From Closterium sp. Naga37s-1 (lineage: Eukaryota; Streptophyta; Zygnematophyceae; Desmidiales; Closteriaceae), in the NCBI GenBank assembly GCA_947471745.1, contig CANJKZ010000545.1, positions 86,001 through 150,000 on the forward strand: 64,000 nt of DNA, in the 5' to 3' direction. The notes beneath the pieces are model-generated. The model made no database searches and was not told the DNA's origin. It worked only from the letters and a program-made list of their open reading frames with translations. Below are positions 32,681 to 61,585 of this stretch, piece by piece (position 1 is the first letter of the stretch; every line of letters begins with the position of its first letter). A program made the translations under genes and the position numbers.

Positions 32681-33463
32681 TCACGTAGTGAGCAAGTGAG
32701 ACGAAACAGGCACAAGGCCTAACATAGTACAGAAGCGCTGATGATCACCAGACGGAAGTGCCTTGGTGGATATATCAGCAGTGTTGGCCCGAGTGGCCAC
32801 GTGAGCAAGACCAAGCTGACCACGCTGCTGCAACTCTCGAGGCAGGAAGTAACGCAGAGCGATGTGCTTCGTTCTGTGCTCCAGTCTGTGCTCCTGACAC
32901 AAGGCAATGGCTGCCTTGTTGTCGACGTACAGAATTGGAGGAGAACGAGGCCTCTCTCCCAAGTCGGTCAGCAGGTAGGTGAGCCAGCGTAACTCCTGTG
33001 CAGCCATGGTTGTGGCGTAGATCTCAGCCTCACAACTGGAGCTGAGAACAGAAGATGAGCGGGTAGACCGCCAAGAAACAGAGCCGCAGCCAAGGCTGAA
33101 AGTGTAACCCTGTGACAACCGCTGCGTAGCCAGGTCGTCAACCCAAGAAGCGTCTGAGTGTCCAGTGAGGACAACTGAGCTCCGCCCTCCAAGCACGAGC
33201 CCCATGCCCGATGTACTACACAAGTAGCGTAGTACCCTCTTCGCAGCATCCATGTGCACCTTTCGGTGCCTACCAGGAGCCACGTAGCGTGCCAGAAGGC
33301 CAAGAGGGTACGCAAGGTCAGGACGAGTGCAGGTCATCAGGTACATGAGGCAGCCCACTACTGTAGCTCTGGGTACGGGCCACTCGGCTCTATGGACTCG
33401 TCCGAAGGTGGAGCTGAGAGTGAGTGACCTGTAGCCAGAGGAGTGGACTGTGGCGAGGACCAA
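32681..33463 (-). pseudogene. copia RNase H (element H)
   Basis: VVGCLMYLMTCTRPDLAYPL, VVLTGHSDASWVDDLATQ, SSSCEAEIYATTMAAQELRW and LYVDNKAAIALCQEHRLEH are followed by ANTADISTKALPSGDHQRF near the C-terminus. All acidic active-site positions appear kept. The N-terminal ~30 residues are out of frame with the end of RT. Confidence 0.82.
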
Positions 33464-33600
33464 GTGAAGCCGAAGCGCTAAAGGACCTGCTGCACCATGT
33501 GTGATTGAGTCAGGGTGATGGTGCGGCGTGCTCTGTCCCGGGTGATCTGCAAGCCAAGGTAACTGCGCAGCTCACCCAGGTCTGTGCACGTGTGTCTCTT

Positions 33601-34671
33601 CTACAGCTCCGACTTTACTAGGGCGAGAGTCTCAGTGTCAGCAGTGGCAAAGACCAAGTCGTCGACGTACACGAGGATGTAGAACGGCGGCAGCGAAGTG
33701 TCAGTGCGTAGAAACAGCGACGGGTCAGCAGTGGAAGGGGCAAACCCAAGAGCCGCAAGTGTCGTCCTCAGTGTGTCGTGCCACTCATGAGGCGCCTGAC
33801 GGAGACCGTAGACTGGCCGACGGAGGCTCCACTGGGTACCAGGAGGGAACGACCCAGTGAAGCCAGGTGGGCGGCGCAGCCAGATCTCCTCGTGCAGGCT
33901 GCCCTGTAAGAACGTTGTGCTGAAGTCCAGAGAGTGAAGCTCGTAGTCACACTGAGCGGCAACGTGCAGCAGCACCCGAAGAGTGGTCATCTTCGGGGTG
34001 GGGGAGAAGGTCTGGAAGAAGTCAACTCCCTGTCGCTGACTGAAGCCTCGTGCAACGTAACGAGCCTTGAAGACAGGCGGAGAACCCGGCTGCCGCTTCA
34101 CCCTGAAAATCCACATGCCATCGACGATGTTCGCCCCAGGAGGGGGAACCTCATCGACGTAAGTGCCTGTGGACTTCCAGGATGCCATCTCTGCGTCCAT
34201 GGCTGTCTGCCACTGAGAGGAGTAGGGACCCTCTATCGCCTCAGCGTAAGAACGCGGAGTCGGGATGTCTGGTGCATCCGGGTCTCCCTCAGGGGCAAGC
34301 AGCATGGCCACGAGATGAGGCGCAGCGACTGCAAGACACTCAAAGTCCTCCTGCCTGTCCTCAAGGACGTCCGTGCCAAGAGCACACTCACCCCCGACGG
34401 ACGGAGGACAGACAGACTCAGACTCAGCAACAAGACTAGCAGCGTAGTCGAGACGACAGGCAGCAGCAAAGTCAACAAGCTCAGAGACTAAGGCAGACGC
34501 AGCAGCGGACTCAAACGACGGGTCAGTGACAACAGTGGCGAGCAGACGCGTGACAGTAGGGTGAGCAGCACGAACTAGGTCAGACTCAGGGTCCTGAACG
34601 TCAGGTAGAGAAGACGCAGGAGGAGACGGTACGGGAACACGCTGTGGAACAGAGGAAGGACGAAGTGCCAT
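33601..34671 (-). pseudogene. copia reverse transcriptase (element H)
   Basis: Best-preserved RT of the E/H family. It shows MLLAPEGDPDAPDIPTPRSY, STGTYVDEVPPPGANIVDG, FKARYVARGFSQRQGVDFF, LHSLDFSTTFLQGSLHEE, VYGLRQAPHEWHDTL and the catalytic ILVYVDDLVFATAD. A TAG after VKSEL (33601) interrupts the link to RNase H, where relatives have Gln. Confidence 0.85.
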
Positions 34672-34795
34672 AGCGTGCGTGCCAGGGACAGGAGGCGGAC
34701 GCTCACGAGGAACACGGCGACCAGTGCGACCAGCACAAACAGGCGAGGCAGGACGAGACGCAGGCTCACGACGCTCTGTAAGCGAGTCTGTCTGC

Positions 34796-36457
34796 TCAGT
34801 GTAAGGAGAAGGAGCAGGCAGTGGTGCGCCGGGCTGTAACGGGAGGCCAGTAGAAGACGGGAGGTAAGAACCTGGCGAAGCACGGAGTCAGGCGGTGGCA
34901 GAGACGACGGTGACGGCGGAGCAAAAAACAGTCGCGACGGTGCAGTGCCACCAGTACCAGTAGCTCCAGCGCCTCAAGCAGCTCTAGAACCTCCGTCTCC
35001 AGCGCTTCCAGCAGCAGCACCTCCAGCTCCAGTGAATCCAGCAGCAGCACCTCCAGCTCCAGCGCCTCCAGCAACTCCAGAACCTCCAGATCCAACGACT
35101 CCAGCAGCAGCACCTCCAGCTCCAGCGCCTCCAGCAGCTCCAGAACCTCCAGCTCCAGCGCCTCCAGCAGCACCACCTCCAGCTCCAGTGACTCCAACAG
35201 CAACACCTCCAGCTCCAGCTCCTCCAGCAGCTCCAGAACCTCCAGCTCCAGCGCCACCAGTAGCAGCACCCCCAGAACCGGCACCTCCAGCCCCAGGGTA
35301 CCCAACTCCAGAGTCGACGGTACCAGCTCCAGGGCCTCCAGCAGCACCACCCCCAGAACTGGCACCTCCAGCTCCAGGGTCTCCAACGCCAGGGTTGACA
35401 GCACCAGCTCCAGGGCCCCCAGCCCTAGTACCTCCAGCAGCAGCACCCCCAGAGCCGACACCTCTAGCTCTAGGGTCTCCATCGCCAGGGTCGACAGCAC
35501 CAGCTCCAGGGCCTCCAGCCCCAGTACCTCTAGCAGCAGCACCCTCGGAACCGACACCTCCAGCTCTAGGAGTAGTACCAGTCTCGGCAGCTCCAGTACC
35601 TCTAGTACGAGCACCTCCAGGCCCAGAGACACAAGCACTCCCAGTGCCTCCACGACAAGCAGCTCCAGCAGCACGACTCCTCTGGCGGGTACGCGACGCA
35701 AGCCACTCTCGTGCTGTTGTGGTGAGACAGGCCCGCGTCGTGAAATGAGACCCAGAGGAACGCCAGCAGACTCAGCACCCCCAGGCTCCGCACTCCCCGG
35801 CACCTCACGGACGGGCTCAGCACCCCCAGACTCCGCAGCCGCAGGCTCAGCACCCCCAGGCTCCGCACTCCCCAGCACCTCACGCGCAAGCTCAGCACCC
35901 CCAGAAGCAGCACCCCCAGCAGCACCTCCCGCAGCAGCACCTGAGTCGCTAGTGACCTCTACAGGCTCAGCCACGGGGGGCGGGTCTACCTGAGACACAC
36001 CTGAAGGAGCAGGACCCTGAGGGGGCAGGGGGTCTACCGGAGGGGGACCTGGAGCGAGGAAATGCGGCGGGGGAGGGAGAGGGGCAGTGCGGTAGGGGAA
36101 GAGACGGTAGAAAGGAACCGACTCGTCAAAGGTGACGTCATGAGAGGGGAAGACACGGCGTGAGGTGGGGTGGTAAAACTGCCAGCCAGGCGCGTCTGGG
36201 ACAAAGCCAAGGAAGACACAGGGAATGGTGCGGGAGGAGAGCTTGTCCGCGGGCGTATCGCGGACAAGGGCACGAGCACCCCAGACCCAGAAACGCGACG
36301 CATCGCCAACCTCCCCCGTCCAACGCAGTGTGGGCGAGGTCTCCGGCAAAGAGACACGGGGCCAGAGGTTGAGCTGCTGCACGGCGTATCGGACCGCAAA
36401 CGGCCACAGAAAATGGGGAGCCGCCACATAAATCAAGGAGGTACGAGCGACCTCCAT
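34796..36457 (-). pseudogene. copia integrase C-terminus and repeat hinge (element H)
   Basis: ARTSLIYVAAPHFLWPFAVRYA and SSRTIPCVFLGF are the integrase C-terminal part. DVTFDESVPFYRLFPYRT follows. From about residue 170 the sequence is a repeat hinge. The frame shown reads mostly Leu/Val/Glu, but the neighbouring frames read Gly/Ala-rich, as in relatives, so a frameshift near 35750 is likely. Confidence 0.72.
34945..35740. repeat. CTCCAGCTCCAG minisatellite in the element H hinge
   Basis: About 800 bp of units built from CCTCCAGCTCCAGCGCCTC and CCAGCAGCAC with frequent changes. It is part of the coding hinge between integrase and RT and probably expanded by slippage. It creates spurious proline/alanine frames on the plus strand. 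Confidence 0.8.
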
Positions 36458-36493
36458 GACTAAGCCAATGCGGCACTCACCAACCCCATTTTG

Positions 36494-36937
36494 CTATGGT
36501 GAGCCTGGAAGCGTGAACGACTGCTTGATGCCCTCCCCCTGACAGAAGGCCCGCAAGAGGTCGGAGGTGAACTCACCACCTCTATCAGAGTGCAGACGCA
36601 GGACAGGAAGGTCCTGGCGGAACCTGCGGCGGAGCCGGAGACGAACTGCTCGGATCCAATGGATCAGGACAGCAGGGACCTCACCCTTGGTGCGCAAGGG
36701 GAAGACCGTGGTGTACCGCGAATAGTCGTCGACAACCAGCAGAAAGTACCGCTCACCGCCCTGTCCTCGAATGCGGGCTGGGCCCCACACGTCCAGGTGG
36801 AGGGTCTGCAGAGGTGCCTCTGTCGGGGGAAACGAGGAGGAGTGAGGAGCGGCGCGCTGCCGCCCCTCGACGCAAGGAAGGCAGGGCGGCGCAGGCGAGG
36901 TAGGGAGGGGAGGGAGAGACCTTGGAAGACCAGACAC
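36494..36937 (-). pseudogene. copia pre-integrase and integrase core (element H)
   Basis: Zinc region PAPPCLPCVEGRQRAAPHSS, core LHLDVWGPARIRG and YFLLVVDDYSRYTTVFPLRT, and second Asp in LRLHSDRGGEFTS. A TAG follows at 36495-36497, just where the EKNG-type motif leading to the Glu should be. That motif continues at 36457 in another frame. Confidence 0.8.
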
Positions 36938-37084
36938 AATGAGGCGACGGTGAATGCCACGTAGACGTGGTAGGGAGGGGTGGCCCAGGCGGTGGTGCTA
37001 GAGAAGAGTCTGGTGTGACAGGGAGTGACACTCATAAGGGGAGGCTACCTGACCTGACGCAGAAACTTGACCAGTAGCAGCTAC

Positions 37085-37603
37085 CTAAGGAGGCGCAGTC
37101 GTCAGTGTGTAAAGACTCGACCCTGTCCGAAGGGTAAACGTGGCCAGGTGGCGGCCGGTCCGGGAGCACGTACAAATCGCCACACGCTGTCCTCCAGGGG
37201 TAAAGGTGTCAACCCACTGGTCCTGGAGAACTGCGTTGCTCACCAAGTTCGTAGAGAACGAGGGGAGGTGAAAGCCTGTCAGTGAGCCAGACGGAACTGC
37301 CGGGCACGGAAGCACAGTGGTGGACCGTGCAAGAACTGGGCCCCCTGAGGGGTCAGCCAGAGAGACTGCAACAGGTGCAGGGAGAGGTGTGAGTGCAGTA
37401 CTATCACAGAAGAAGCAGCAGGAAGCACCTGAGTCAAGCGTGAAGGTGTGCAAGGCCTCAGCTGGCGCAGTACATGAGGAAGCAGACTCGCTAGCACTTA
37501 AGGCAGCAGCCTCACTAGCACCTAGAGCAGCAACCTCTACACCGGGGCCGTACTGCACACACAGGTGACAGTCAGTCTCAGCACCACCAGGCAAAGCAGA
37601 CAT
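37085..37603 (-). pseudogene. copia protease (element H)
   Basis: The active site FTLDSGASCCFFCD is followed by STTVLPCPAVPSGSLTGF and the NLV...LQDQWVDTFTP region typical of this family. It starts downstream of the gag-like zinc segment at 37627-38202. Confidence 0.8.
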
Positions 37604-37626
37604 GGCAGCAAGGATGGCGTCATAGT

Positions 37627-38202
37627 CTAAAGCAAAGACAGCAACGCCCGACCTAGCAGCTCAAGCCAGTGGGGGATCTCAGCCTCGTCGCCAAACTCTG
37701 TGCGCCAGGCGTCAATCAAATAGGCGAAGCAGCGGGACTGTGCGTGACCAGGTGTCCCACAGGTCTCACCAGCTCGACGACCTGTGCGAATGACGTACGG
37801 GCAGCGACCCGGACTCGGAGATGGCCCACGCTGGTAAAGCCACTCACGAAGCTGCCAGGGCGTAAGGGTCGGACGCCGCCGTAGCTGCATCTGGCCTCCG
37901 CCAGACACTCCGCACCAAACAGCGTCACTGTGACTGCTACTACGGCCGCCACCACTCCCACTGCTGCCACCACCGCCGTCACCACTCCCACCGGTACGAC
38001 AAAGTGAAGTCATGACGGGCAAGCTAGGAGGAGCGCGACCTCTAGGGCAGTACGGAGTGAAGGCAGTAGCACGAGTAGCAGCAGCAGCAGTAAGAGCAGC
38101 AGGGCGGCGTGCGGCCAGAGCAGGGCGGCATGCAGCCAGAGCAGGGCGGCGCGCGGCCAGAGCAGGGCTGCGCGCGACCAGAGCAGGGCGGCGCGCGGCC
38201 AC
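37627..38202 (-). pseudogene. gag-like segment with Cys/His motif (element H)
   Basis: The C-terminal half reads TPWQLREWLYQRGPSPSPGR followed by CPYVIRTGRRAGETCGTPGHAQSRCF, a Cys/His arrangement seen between gag and protease in this copia group. The first ~60 residues are ALAARRPALAA-type repeat. The helical gag core found in G is not seen in H, so it is probably deleted. No zinc knuckle of CCHC spacing is present. Confidence 0.6.
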
Positions 38203-38279
38203 AGCAGGGTAGTAGCAGGCAGCAGCAGGCAGTAGCTCCTAGGGCAAAAGCACCTAGGGCCCCTTTTTAATTATTATTT

Positions 38280-38754
38280 TAATTTTATTTAGGGTTTAGC
38301 AGGGCGCTGGCGCAGGGCAGGGCGCTGGCGCAGGGCAGGGCGCGGGCGCAGGGCAGGGCGCCAGCGCACGCAGGGCAGGGCGCCAGCGCGTGCAGGGCAG
38401 GGCGCTGGCGCAGGCTGCAGCAGTGCGTGACGCGAGGGGCAGCAGAGCGCGACGCGACGGGCTGCCTTAGGGCGCGACGCATGGGCTGCAGCAGAGCGCG
38501 ACGCGCGAGGCAGTAGCGCGTGGCTCGTGGGCTGCCGTAGGGCGCGACGCGCGGGGCAGCAGCGCGCGTCGCGCGGGCTGCCGTAGGGCGCGACGCGCAG
38601 GGTAGCAGCGCGGGCGTAGGGCAGGGCGCAAGCGCAGGGCAGGGCGCTGGCGCAGGGCAGGGCGCTGGCACAGGGCAGGGCGCCGGCGCAGGGCAGGGCG
38701 CTGGCGCAGGGCAGGGCGCCGGCGCAGGGCTGGGCACCGGCGAGGGGCACCGGC
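38280..38754. repeat. GCAGGGCAGGGCGCTGGC minisatellite, element H leader
   Basis: GC-rich tandem units of about 18 bp in two blocks (38290-38415 and 38610-38750), separated by GCGCGACGCG-type units. Non-coding leader of H. It continues after the TRIM at 39103-39200. Confidence 0.8.
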
Positions 38755-39102
38755 TGTCAGAATCCCAACCACTAGACCATTGGGATAAAAGGGCTTGTTT
38801 GTGTAGCGGGTAAGTGCGCCCATAACCCCCCCAGGCCAGCGTGCCTGTAACCCTTCCCTAGGATCAATCGGGGATCACCAGTGGACCTCTGACACCCCCC
38901 CGCACTGGGATGCCCGAAGTGCACACACCGGGATTCGAACCCGAGACCTTCGCTCTGATACCATGTCAGAATCCCAACCACTATACCATTGGGATAAAAG
39001 GGCTTGTTTGTGTAGCGGGTAAGTGCGCCCATAACCCCCCAGGCCAGCGTGCCTGTAACCCTTCCCTATGATCAATCGGGGATCACCAGTGGACCTCTGA
39101 CA
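38755..39102 (-). mobile_element. TRIM, copy 2 (same family as 2568-2912)
   Basis: LTRs are 38755-38894 and 38964-39102 with a 69-bp internal segment. The primer site complement is at 38952-38963, directly beside the second LTR. CCGGC is duplicated at 38750-38754 and 39103-39107. It was inserted into the minisatellite leader of element H in the same orientation as copy 1. A few substitutions and one or two extra bases separate it from copy 1. Confidence 0.93.
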
Positions 39103-39278
39103 CCGGCGCGGGGCAGGGCGCTGGCGCAGGGCAGGGCGTGCGCGAGGCAGCGCGACGCGGGGCAAGGCAGGGCGTGCGCAGAGCAGCGCGACGCAAGGTA
39201 TTGGGGTAACGCGGTAACCGCAGTCGGAAGCTAAGTATGGTGGGCCCGAAAAAAAAAAACCGGTCCTACGGACCTACT

Positions 39279-39290
39279 GCTCTGAAACCA
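39279..39290 (-). promoter_or_regulatory. element H primer binding site, variant
   Basis: The plus strand reads GCTCTGAAACCA, so the element strand reads TGGTTTCAGAGC directly after its 5' LTR. It differs at one base from the tRNA-iMet site used by B, D and the TRIMs. Confidence 0.8.
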
Positions 39291-39423
39291 TGTCAAGATA
39301 GCAAGCATGAATGATTGCATTGAATGAAACGTGGGTACAAGTACTAACCCTAAATTCGGGTTGTACCCCATACGGGCTACCCCACTATAGCCTACACAGA
39401 ACTAACACATATATAGTTTGACA
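39291..39423 (-). repeat. element H 5' LTR
   Basis: 133 bp, partner of 32323-32455, ends in TTTGACA. Confidence 0.88.
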
Positions 39424-41187
39424 GGATGGAGCGAACTAGGCCTGGCGAGGTGAACACAGAATGTGGACACAACGAAAGGAAGAAATAGAAAGGGGATGGG
39501 GTAAAAATATGCAAACCTAAAAGCTGTACCCATAGAAGGCACCTCAATACAACATATCATAGTTATTGCATTTTGACAGCTTTCACGATACATGATGTTC
39601 ATATAAGAATGTAACTCCAACATTTTCTCCCAAAATCGACACTTATGCGGATGCACCTGCAATCCCACCCACTCCAACCGCTACGTCCACTTCATGTTTT
39701 ATCAACCTAAAAGATGTTTACAATAATTGATAGTCCCTGATGTTAAGATTTTAAGAAATATTGTTATTTTAAGGCTTCAATCCGTGTTTTAGCGCAACAG
39801 ATTCTGTTTGAACCATGCTTGGTACTCGACCCGAGTTAAGTTTGGCACGTTCCCTACATTATGTTGATATACCTTGTTATAATATTCATTGTGTGTTTCA
39901 CTACACTTATGTAATCTAGTAATAATTGATGGGTGAAGTGTGTTCTATGACTTTCCGCGAAGCTGAAGTCGCTGCTTCTCGAGGGCAAGTTCAGGCCTGG
40001 GCTTGGTGGCGGGGAACTCAGGTTTGGATGAAACCATCTGGTTCGGCAGCTATTGCCTCTGACACAAATGAGGTGGGGCAACTTTCATCCACACAGCCGT
40101 TTCGCCACGACACGGCTCGGGAGGACAGGCACAAATATTCCGCTTCACGCCGTCGCACCAACATCGCACGGCATCGCTAACGCGTTTTCTCGTAGGAAAA
40201 CGAGGCTGATGGCGACTCAAAGGACGGGGCAGACACCGCGCACACGTTACTGTACCCCCAGCCCCTCGGGGAAGCCGTGCCCCTGCAGCTTTTCGCCACT
40301 CTCCGCGTTTTCCACGTCATGTTCCCCTTCTACCTATTGACCAAGTCGCAATCAGGCAACACTTGGTACTCTCTCACTGGCCAACTCTTTATCAGAGCTG
40401 AACCTGAAGCACTCTCAGAAGGCACCTCCCAAAGTCTGAACTCTGTTCAACCTGCTTTCAGTCGCCTGCCCAAACCAAAACCACGCTCGCTCCTCCTTCC
40501 CCATTGAATAAACCACCCTTGCGTCTGCCCGTTTCCTTCCAGTCAGCCCTTTGCGGTTCCATTTTTCGTCCTCAAGCAGGCAATTTTTGATCAAATCGAA
40601 GCGACAAGTGGGGAGGAGACCTACAGAACTTGAGGACCCCCGAAACGAGACTCAGGACTCGAGCTTCCCGAAGGAAGGACACGTTACATATTTCAGCACG
40701 CAGGGGTGGGTGGTTTTGAGGCGTTGACATAGACCGCCGTGCACTTTTACAGTAGCAGCAGTACAGAGTGCTGTATTTGCAGCAGTCCCTGCACCAAACA
40801 AGCAGGTCAGTTGGCGAGTACACAAAGTCAAGAAGAGAGCACATTACGGAGTAGCCAAAAGGATAAAGCAGAGTGGAGAGGCCGAGCAGAGTGAAGAAGA
40901 GCTGAGAGCGCAGGGCTTTTAGCAGCAGCGTTTCCTGTTCTTTGAATCGGTCTCACTTAGATGGCTCTATCATCCACCCACATCATCATGCGTTGATATA
41001 TTTTTTCCCCTTCTCGATAGACGACTCTGCTTCCGGCGGACCTGCCTAACTACTGTCAGCTTTCTGGTGGTTAGACGGTAGGCTCTCTTAAATATTATTT
41101 AGCGATTTGCGAGGAACTCTGTGCTTTGCATCACGGATTGCAGGATCTTGGGTGGGAGTTCCTTAGCTCGTGCGTCTGCTTCTGAAG
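39424..41187. other. intergenic region upstream of the Ca2+-ATPase gene
   Basis: About 1.8 kb with no recognised protein, RNA or transposon. Base composition changes here: 39,540-39,960 is AT-richer than anything to its left. The promoter and 5' UTR of the Ca2+-ATPase gene must lie in the right part. A clear TATA box could not be assigned; TTAAATATTATTT at about 41088-41100 is a possible AT-rich core element. Confidence 0.5.
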
Positions 41188-58819
<17,632 letters not shown>

Positions 58820-59756
58820 AATGAAGATGCCTATGAGCAGAGAGGACCAGTCTGTTGCGGGCCAGAAGCATCAAGTCCAGGGCCTCTTCTCCTGACATAT
58901 GCTGGTGAATCGTTTTTTTCCCTTGAAGCCATGCTCTTGGAGCAATTTGTGGCCTGGGACTGGTGGACTTTTGGTGTGATGTCTGAAGTGTTGAGAGGAA
59001 CATGGGAAGTGGAAGGTTTATAAGCAAATGCACTTGCAGGCTTAGATATGCATGCATGATGAAAGATGGGACACTCTGGCTGGTCTGCCATCTGCCTTCT
59101 GCTTGACTCATCACAAGCAGCCATGCGTTAGCCTGATGGTGCTTGGTTGGTACACTACTTTGGATCATAGACAGCTTCTTACTTCAGCTCATTAACTGCC
59201 ATGTGTCACATTTAGTAAGTTTGACTTCAGATGTACATTTGCTGCTTCACACATTTTGGAAACAATCTACAAACCCTGCACATAATGGGCCCAAGAGTGC
59301 TGTTATACTTGTGGAAAATGAGCTACACCAATAATATGTATAAAGGTGTGGAATGTAATTATGTCAAAAATGCTTATCAGCTCTTGCCGATTCACACAGC
59401 CGCGACTGATGTATTCCCAAGGTCCGTGGATGTTGAAAAGATACGGGGACGTTGAAGCCATCCATTTACCAGGTCCTGACGTCTTGCGTGAAATTGCTTC
59501 TGACAGGAAGGAATGAGATCCGCGGCAACGCATTTTTAGAACAGATAACGTACTCGTGACTGTTACTTCCCTCCGCCAAAGCAGGTTATTACTTGCTAAT
59601 TCCAGATTAGGGATTACCGGATTCGCTTACCTAATTACGTTAGCCGTTTCAGCTACTTGAAGCGTGTGAGGTTGAGCTTCCGTAGAGATCGTCAGTTGAT
59701 CGTCAGTTGCTGGAGCTCTTTCCCGCAACCTTCGAGGTCCGTTCCATCAAGCCGCT
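58820..59756. other. 3' region of Ca2+-ATPase gene and promoter region of Kish gene
   Basis: No further coding region was recognised. The left part must contain the 3' UTR of the Ca2+-ATPase transcript. TGTAAT at 59355-59360 resembles green-alga polyadenylation signals but was not tested. The right ~250 bases should hold the Kish promoter and 5' UTR; no clear core promoter motif was found. Confidence 0.5.
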
Positions 59757-60607
59757 ATGGTGAGTCATGACTAATGGAGTGCACCTTAGCTGCTGTGAGT
59801 TGGCGGTTGGTAGGCTGTCGATTTAGCGGTACGATTTGTTTTTATGTGCTTCCATCCAGTCGGTCTCCTTTCCAAACCTCATTTTCCACTGAACGATCAG
59901 GGCAGTGCACACGAATTGGTTTGCTCTCTACGTTTGGTAACCTTGCGCGGCTGTTTCCTGGCTATTGTAAACACCTGACACCTTTCCAGTTAATTAGTCA
60001 GTTGCTCACACTTTCCTGCCTTTACCTCTTCCTTGCTTCCCTCCGTCCCGTAATCTTGCAGTCCGCGCTCTTCGACTTTCAAGCTTTTCTCTCCGTGGTG
60101 CTGCTGGTCATTTGCACTTGCACTTACGTGAAGATTCATTTCCCAAACTTGCTGCAACAAAAAACAGGGTTAGCTTCCTCTTAATCGTTGCGTGCAATTC
60201 CTCGTTTGAGCAGCTAGAAGTCGCATTTCATCATTGCAACCTGCTTGTCACTTCTAGCTGGTTTGTGCCGCAAAGTAATCTTCTAAAGGACTCTTTGTGT
60301 CACTAATTCAACATGCAGGTTCCGCGGATTTTTTTGGAAAGCAGCAAGAATAGGTGAGAATACATGTCTGGTTCACTGATGTCTTAAACCGCCTGCACGT
60401 TCGGCAAACAATTTCCACCGTACTTCAATACAACAGAGAATTCCTTTTCATTTTTTTTCTGTGCAATGATTGATTCTGCCATCTCCTGTTTCAACCTCTC
60501 CCATCCTCCTCGTGATTGTTAATTCTTTTTTGTTCGCAGGGGAAAGACTCAGCCCATGGGTTGCTGTCTGTTGTATGAGCATGGGTCTCTATACTCTCTT
60601 CTTCTAA
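59757..60607 (+). CDS. KISH: Kish / TMEM167 family secretory pathway membrane protein
   Basis: Four exons, 59757-59759, 60062-60168, 60319-60353 and 60540-60607, join in frame to 70 residues. Exon 1 codes only for the initiator Met (ATG|GTGAGT). Exon 2 gives SALFDFQAFLSVVLLVICTC and TYVKIHFPNLLQQKTG. Exon 3 gives FRGFFWKAARIG and exon 4 ERLSPWVAVCCMSMGLYTLFF. All the conserved Kish landmarks are there: N-terminal SALF-F start, LLVICTC in the first membrane span, FWKAARIGERLSPWVA loop, and a hydrophobic C-terminal span. Kish proteins are small Golgi or early secretory membrane proteins involved in secretion (family knowledge). Relatives are 70-75 residues, so this is complete. The frame cannot be seen without splicing. 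Confidence 0.93.
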
Positions 60608-60885
60608 TATGATGGATCATTGTCTATTGAGGTTAGCTTTCTTACAATTGCCAGGTTGTTCTACCGTACCAAGAGTTTCCTTTCCAGTGTGTTTTCTGTA
60701 CTGTTTATAAGGTAAGGAGTCCTCACCATCATTTCCCTCCCACTCCCCCTTGCTTAGATGAATGGGGTGGTGGAAGGCTGGGTGAGAAGGGGGTGTTGTT
60801 GCGGGTTCGTTTATAGTGGGAAGGGGGGTGTAATTCGGTATTTTCTATTCCCCCCTCGCCATCTACCCCTTCCCCACCTCTCCAC
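60608..60885. other. Kish 3' region
   Basis: About 280 bases without coding signal. It ends at the target site of the hAT-like element. Confidence 0.5.
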
Positions 60886-61585
60886 CAGGGTCCTTGTTAT
60901 CAGACCAAATTGGTCTGATGGTCTGAAAATCAGACCTACTTTTTCTATTTCATCTGATTTTGAAGACAAGAAATTTTAGTTCGTCTGATCCATAAGACCA
61001 GAAATTTTATTTCGTCTGGAAAATCATACTCGGCGTTATACTTCATCTGAGAAATCAGATAATGCGTACATTTTCGTCTGACACCAAAGTACCGAGTGCT
61101 TCCCTCTTCCCCCTACCCCCCACGCCTTTAGCCCCCCAAGACCCGATTTCCCTCGCTCCTCCCCACTACCCAGCCGCCCAACAAAGCCAGCTTACCTCGA
61201 ATTCCCCCCCGCCCCCCCACAATCTCCTAAATCTACAGCACTCGTGCCCCTTCCCCCCCTGTCCGTCTCGTACGTAACCCAAGCCCCCCACTCCCCTGTC
61301 TCTCGCAGGCCAACACCTGCCCCACTGCCCCATTCCCGCTCTCGCGTGTCGCAGCCCAAACCTGTTTAGGTTGTGTCGCTCTGTCTGATACAAGTAAAAC
61401 AGTACACAATTCAAATTTGAAAAAACAAAAACAGACAGCACTATTATTTCATCTCAAATTTCAGACATGGTTTTTTTCCTTCGTCTTAATAATCAGACCA
61501 GAAAAAATTCCCCGTCTGAACGTCAGACGAAACATTTTTTTGGTATATACTTTTCAGACGGGCTTAAATCCTAGCAAGAGCCCTG
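60886..61585. mobile_element. 700-bp non-autonomous hAT-like DNA transposon
   Basis: The perfect 8-bp direct repeat CTCTCCAC at 60878-60885 and 61586-61593 flanks a 700-bp segment. Its ends are imperfect inverted repeats (CAGGGTCCTTGTTA and, on the other strand, CAGGGCTCTTGCTA; 11 of 14 match). An 8-bp target duplication and CAGGG tips are typical of the hAT superfamily. There is no transposase. Within ~250 bases of each end, TCTGA/TCAGA motifs occur many times, including the palindrome CAGACCAAATTGGTCTG at 60902-60918, as expected for subterminal transposase sites. Confidence 0.88.

Larger units (their letters stand above)
32323..39423 (-). mobile_element. copia element H, full length, decayed
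   Basis: The LTRs are 32323-32455 and 39291-39423 (both 133 bp, TGTCAAG...TTTGACA), with about six differences, so H is older than D. The primer site complement GCTCTGAAACCA adjoins the right LTR. Coding from right to left: zinc-finger-like gag part, protease, integrase, repeat hinge, RT, RNase H. A TRIM sits in the leader. Flanking GGACA and GGATG agree at three of five bases, so the target duplication is doubtful. Confidence 0.88.

Noticed and set aside
34945-35748. A 267-codon Pro/Ala-rich plus-strand frame resembling a cell-wall protein
   Set aside because: It is the complement of the repeat hinge of element H, lying between integrase and RT on the minus strand.
38285-38750. Pro/Cys/Ala-rich frames suggesting a secreted protein
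   Set aside because: GC minisatellite in the element H leader; all frames are open because of composition.
32318-39428. GGACA / GGATG as a target duplication for element H
   Set aside because: Only three of five bases agree, so it is not accepted as evidence of intact insertion borders.
59774-60184. A 136-codon single-exon reading of the Kish locus
   Set aside because: Its first ~95 codons lie in intron 1, and its last four codons (LASS) after the exon 2 donor read into intron 2. Only the spliced model gives the whole conserved protein.
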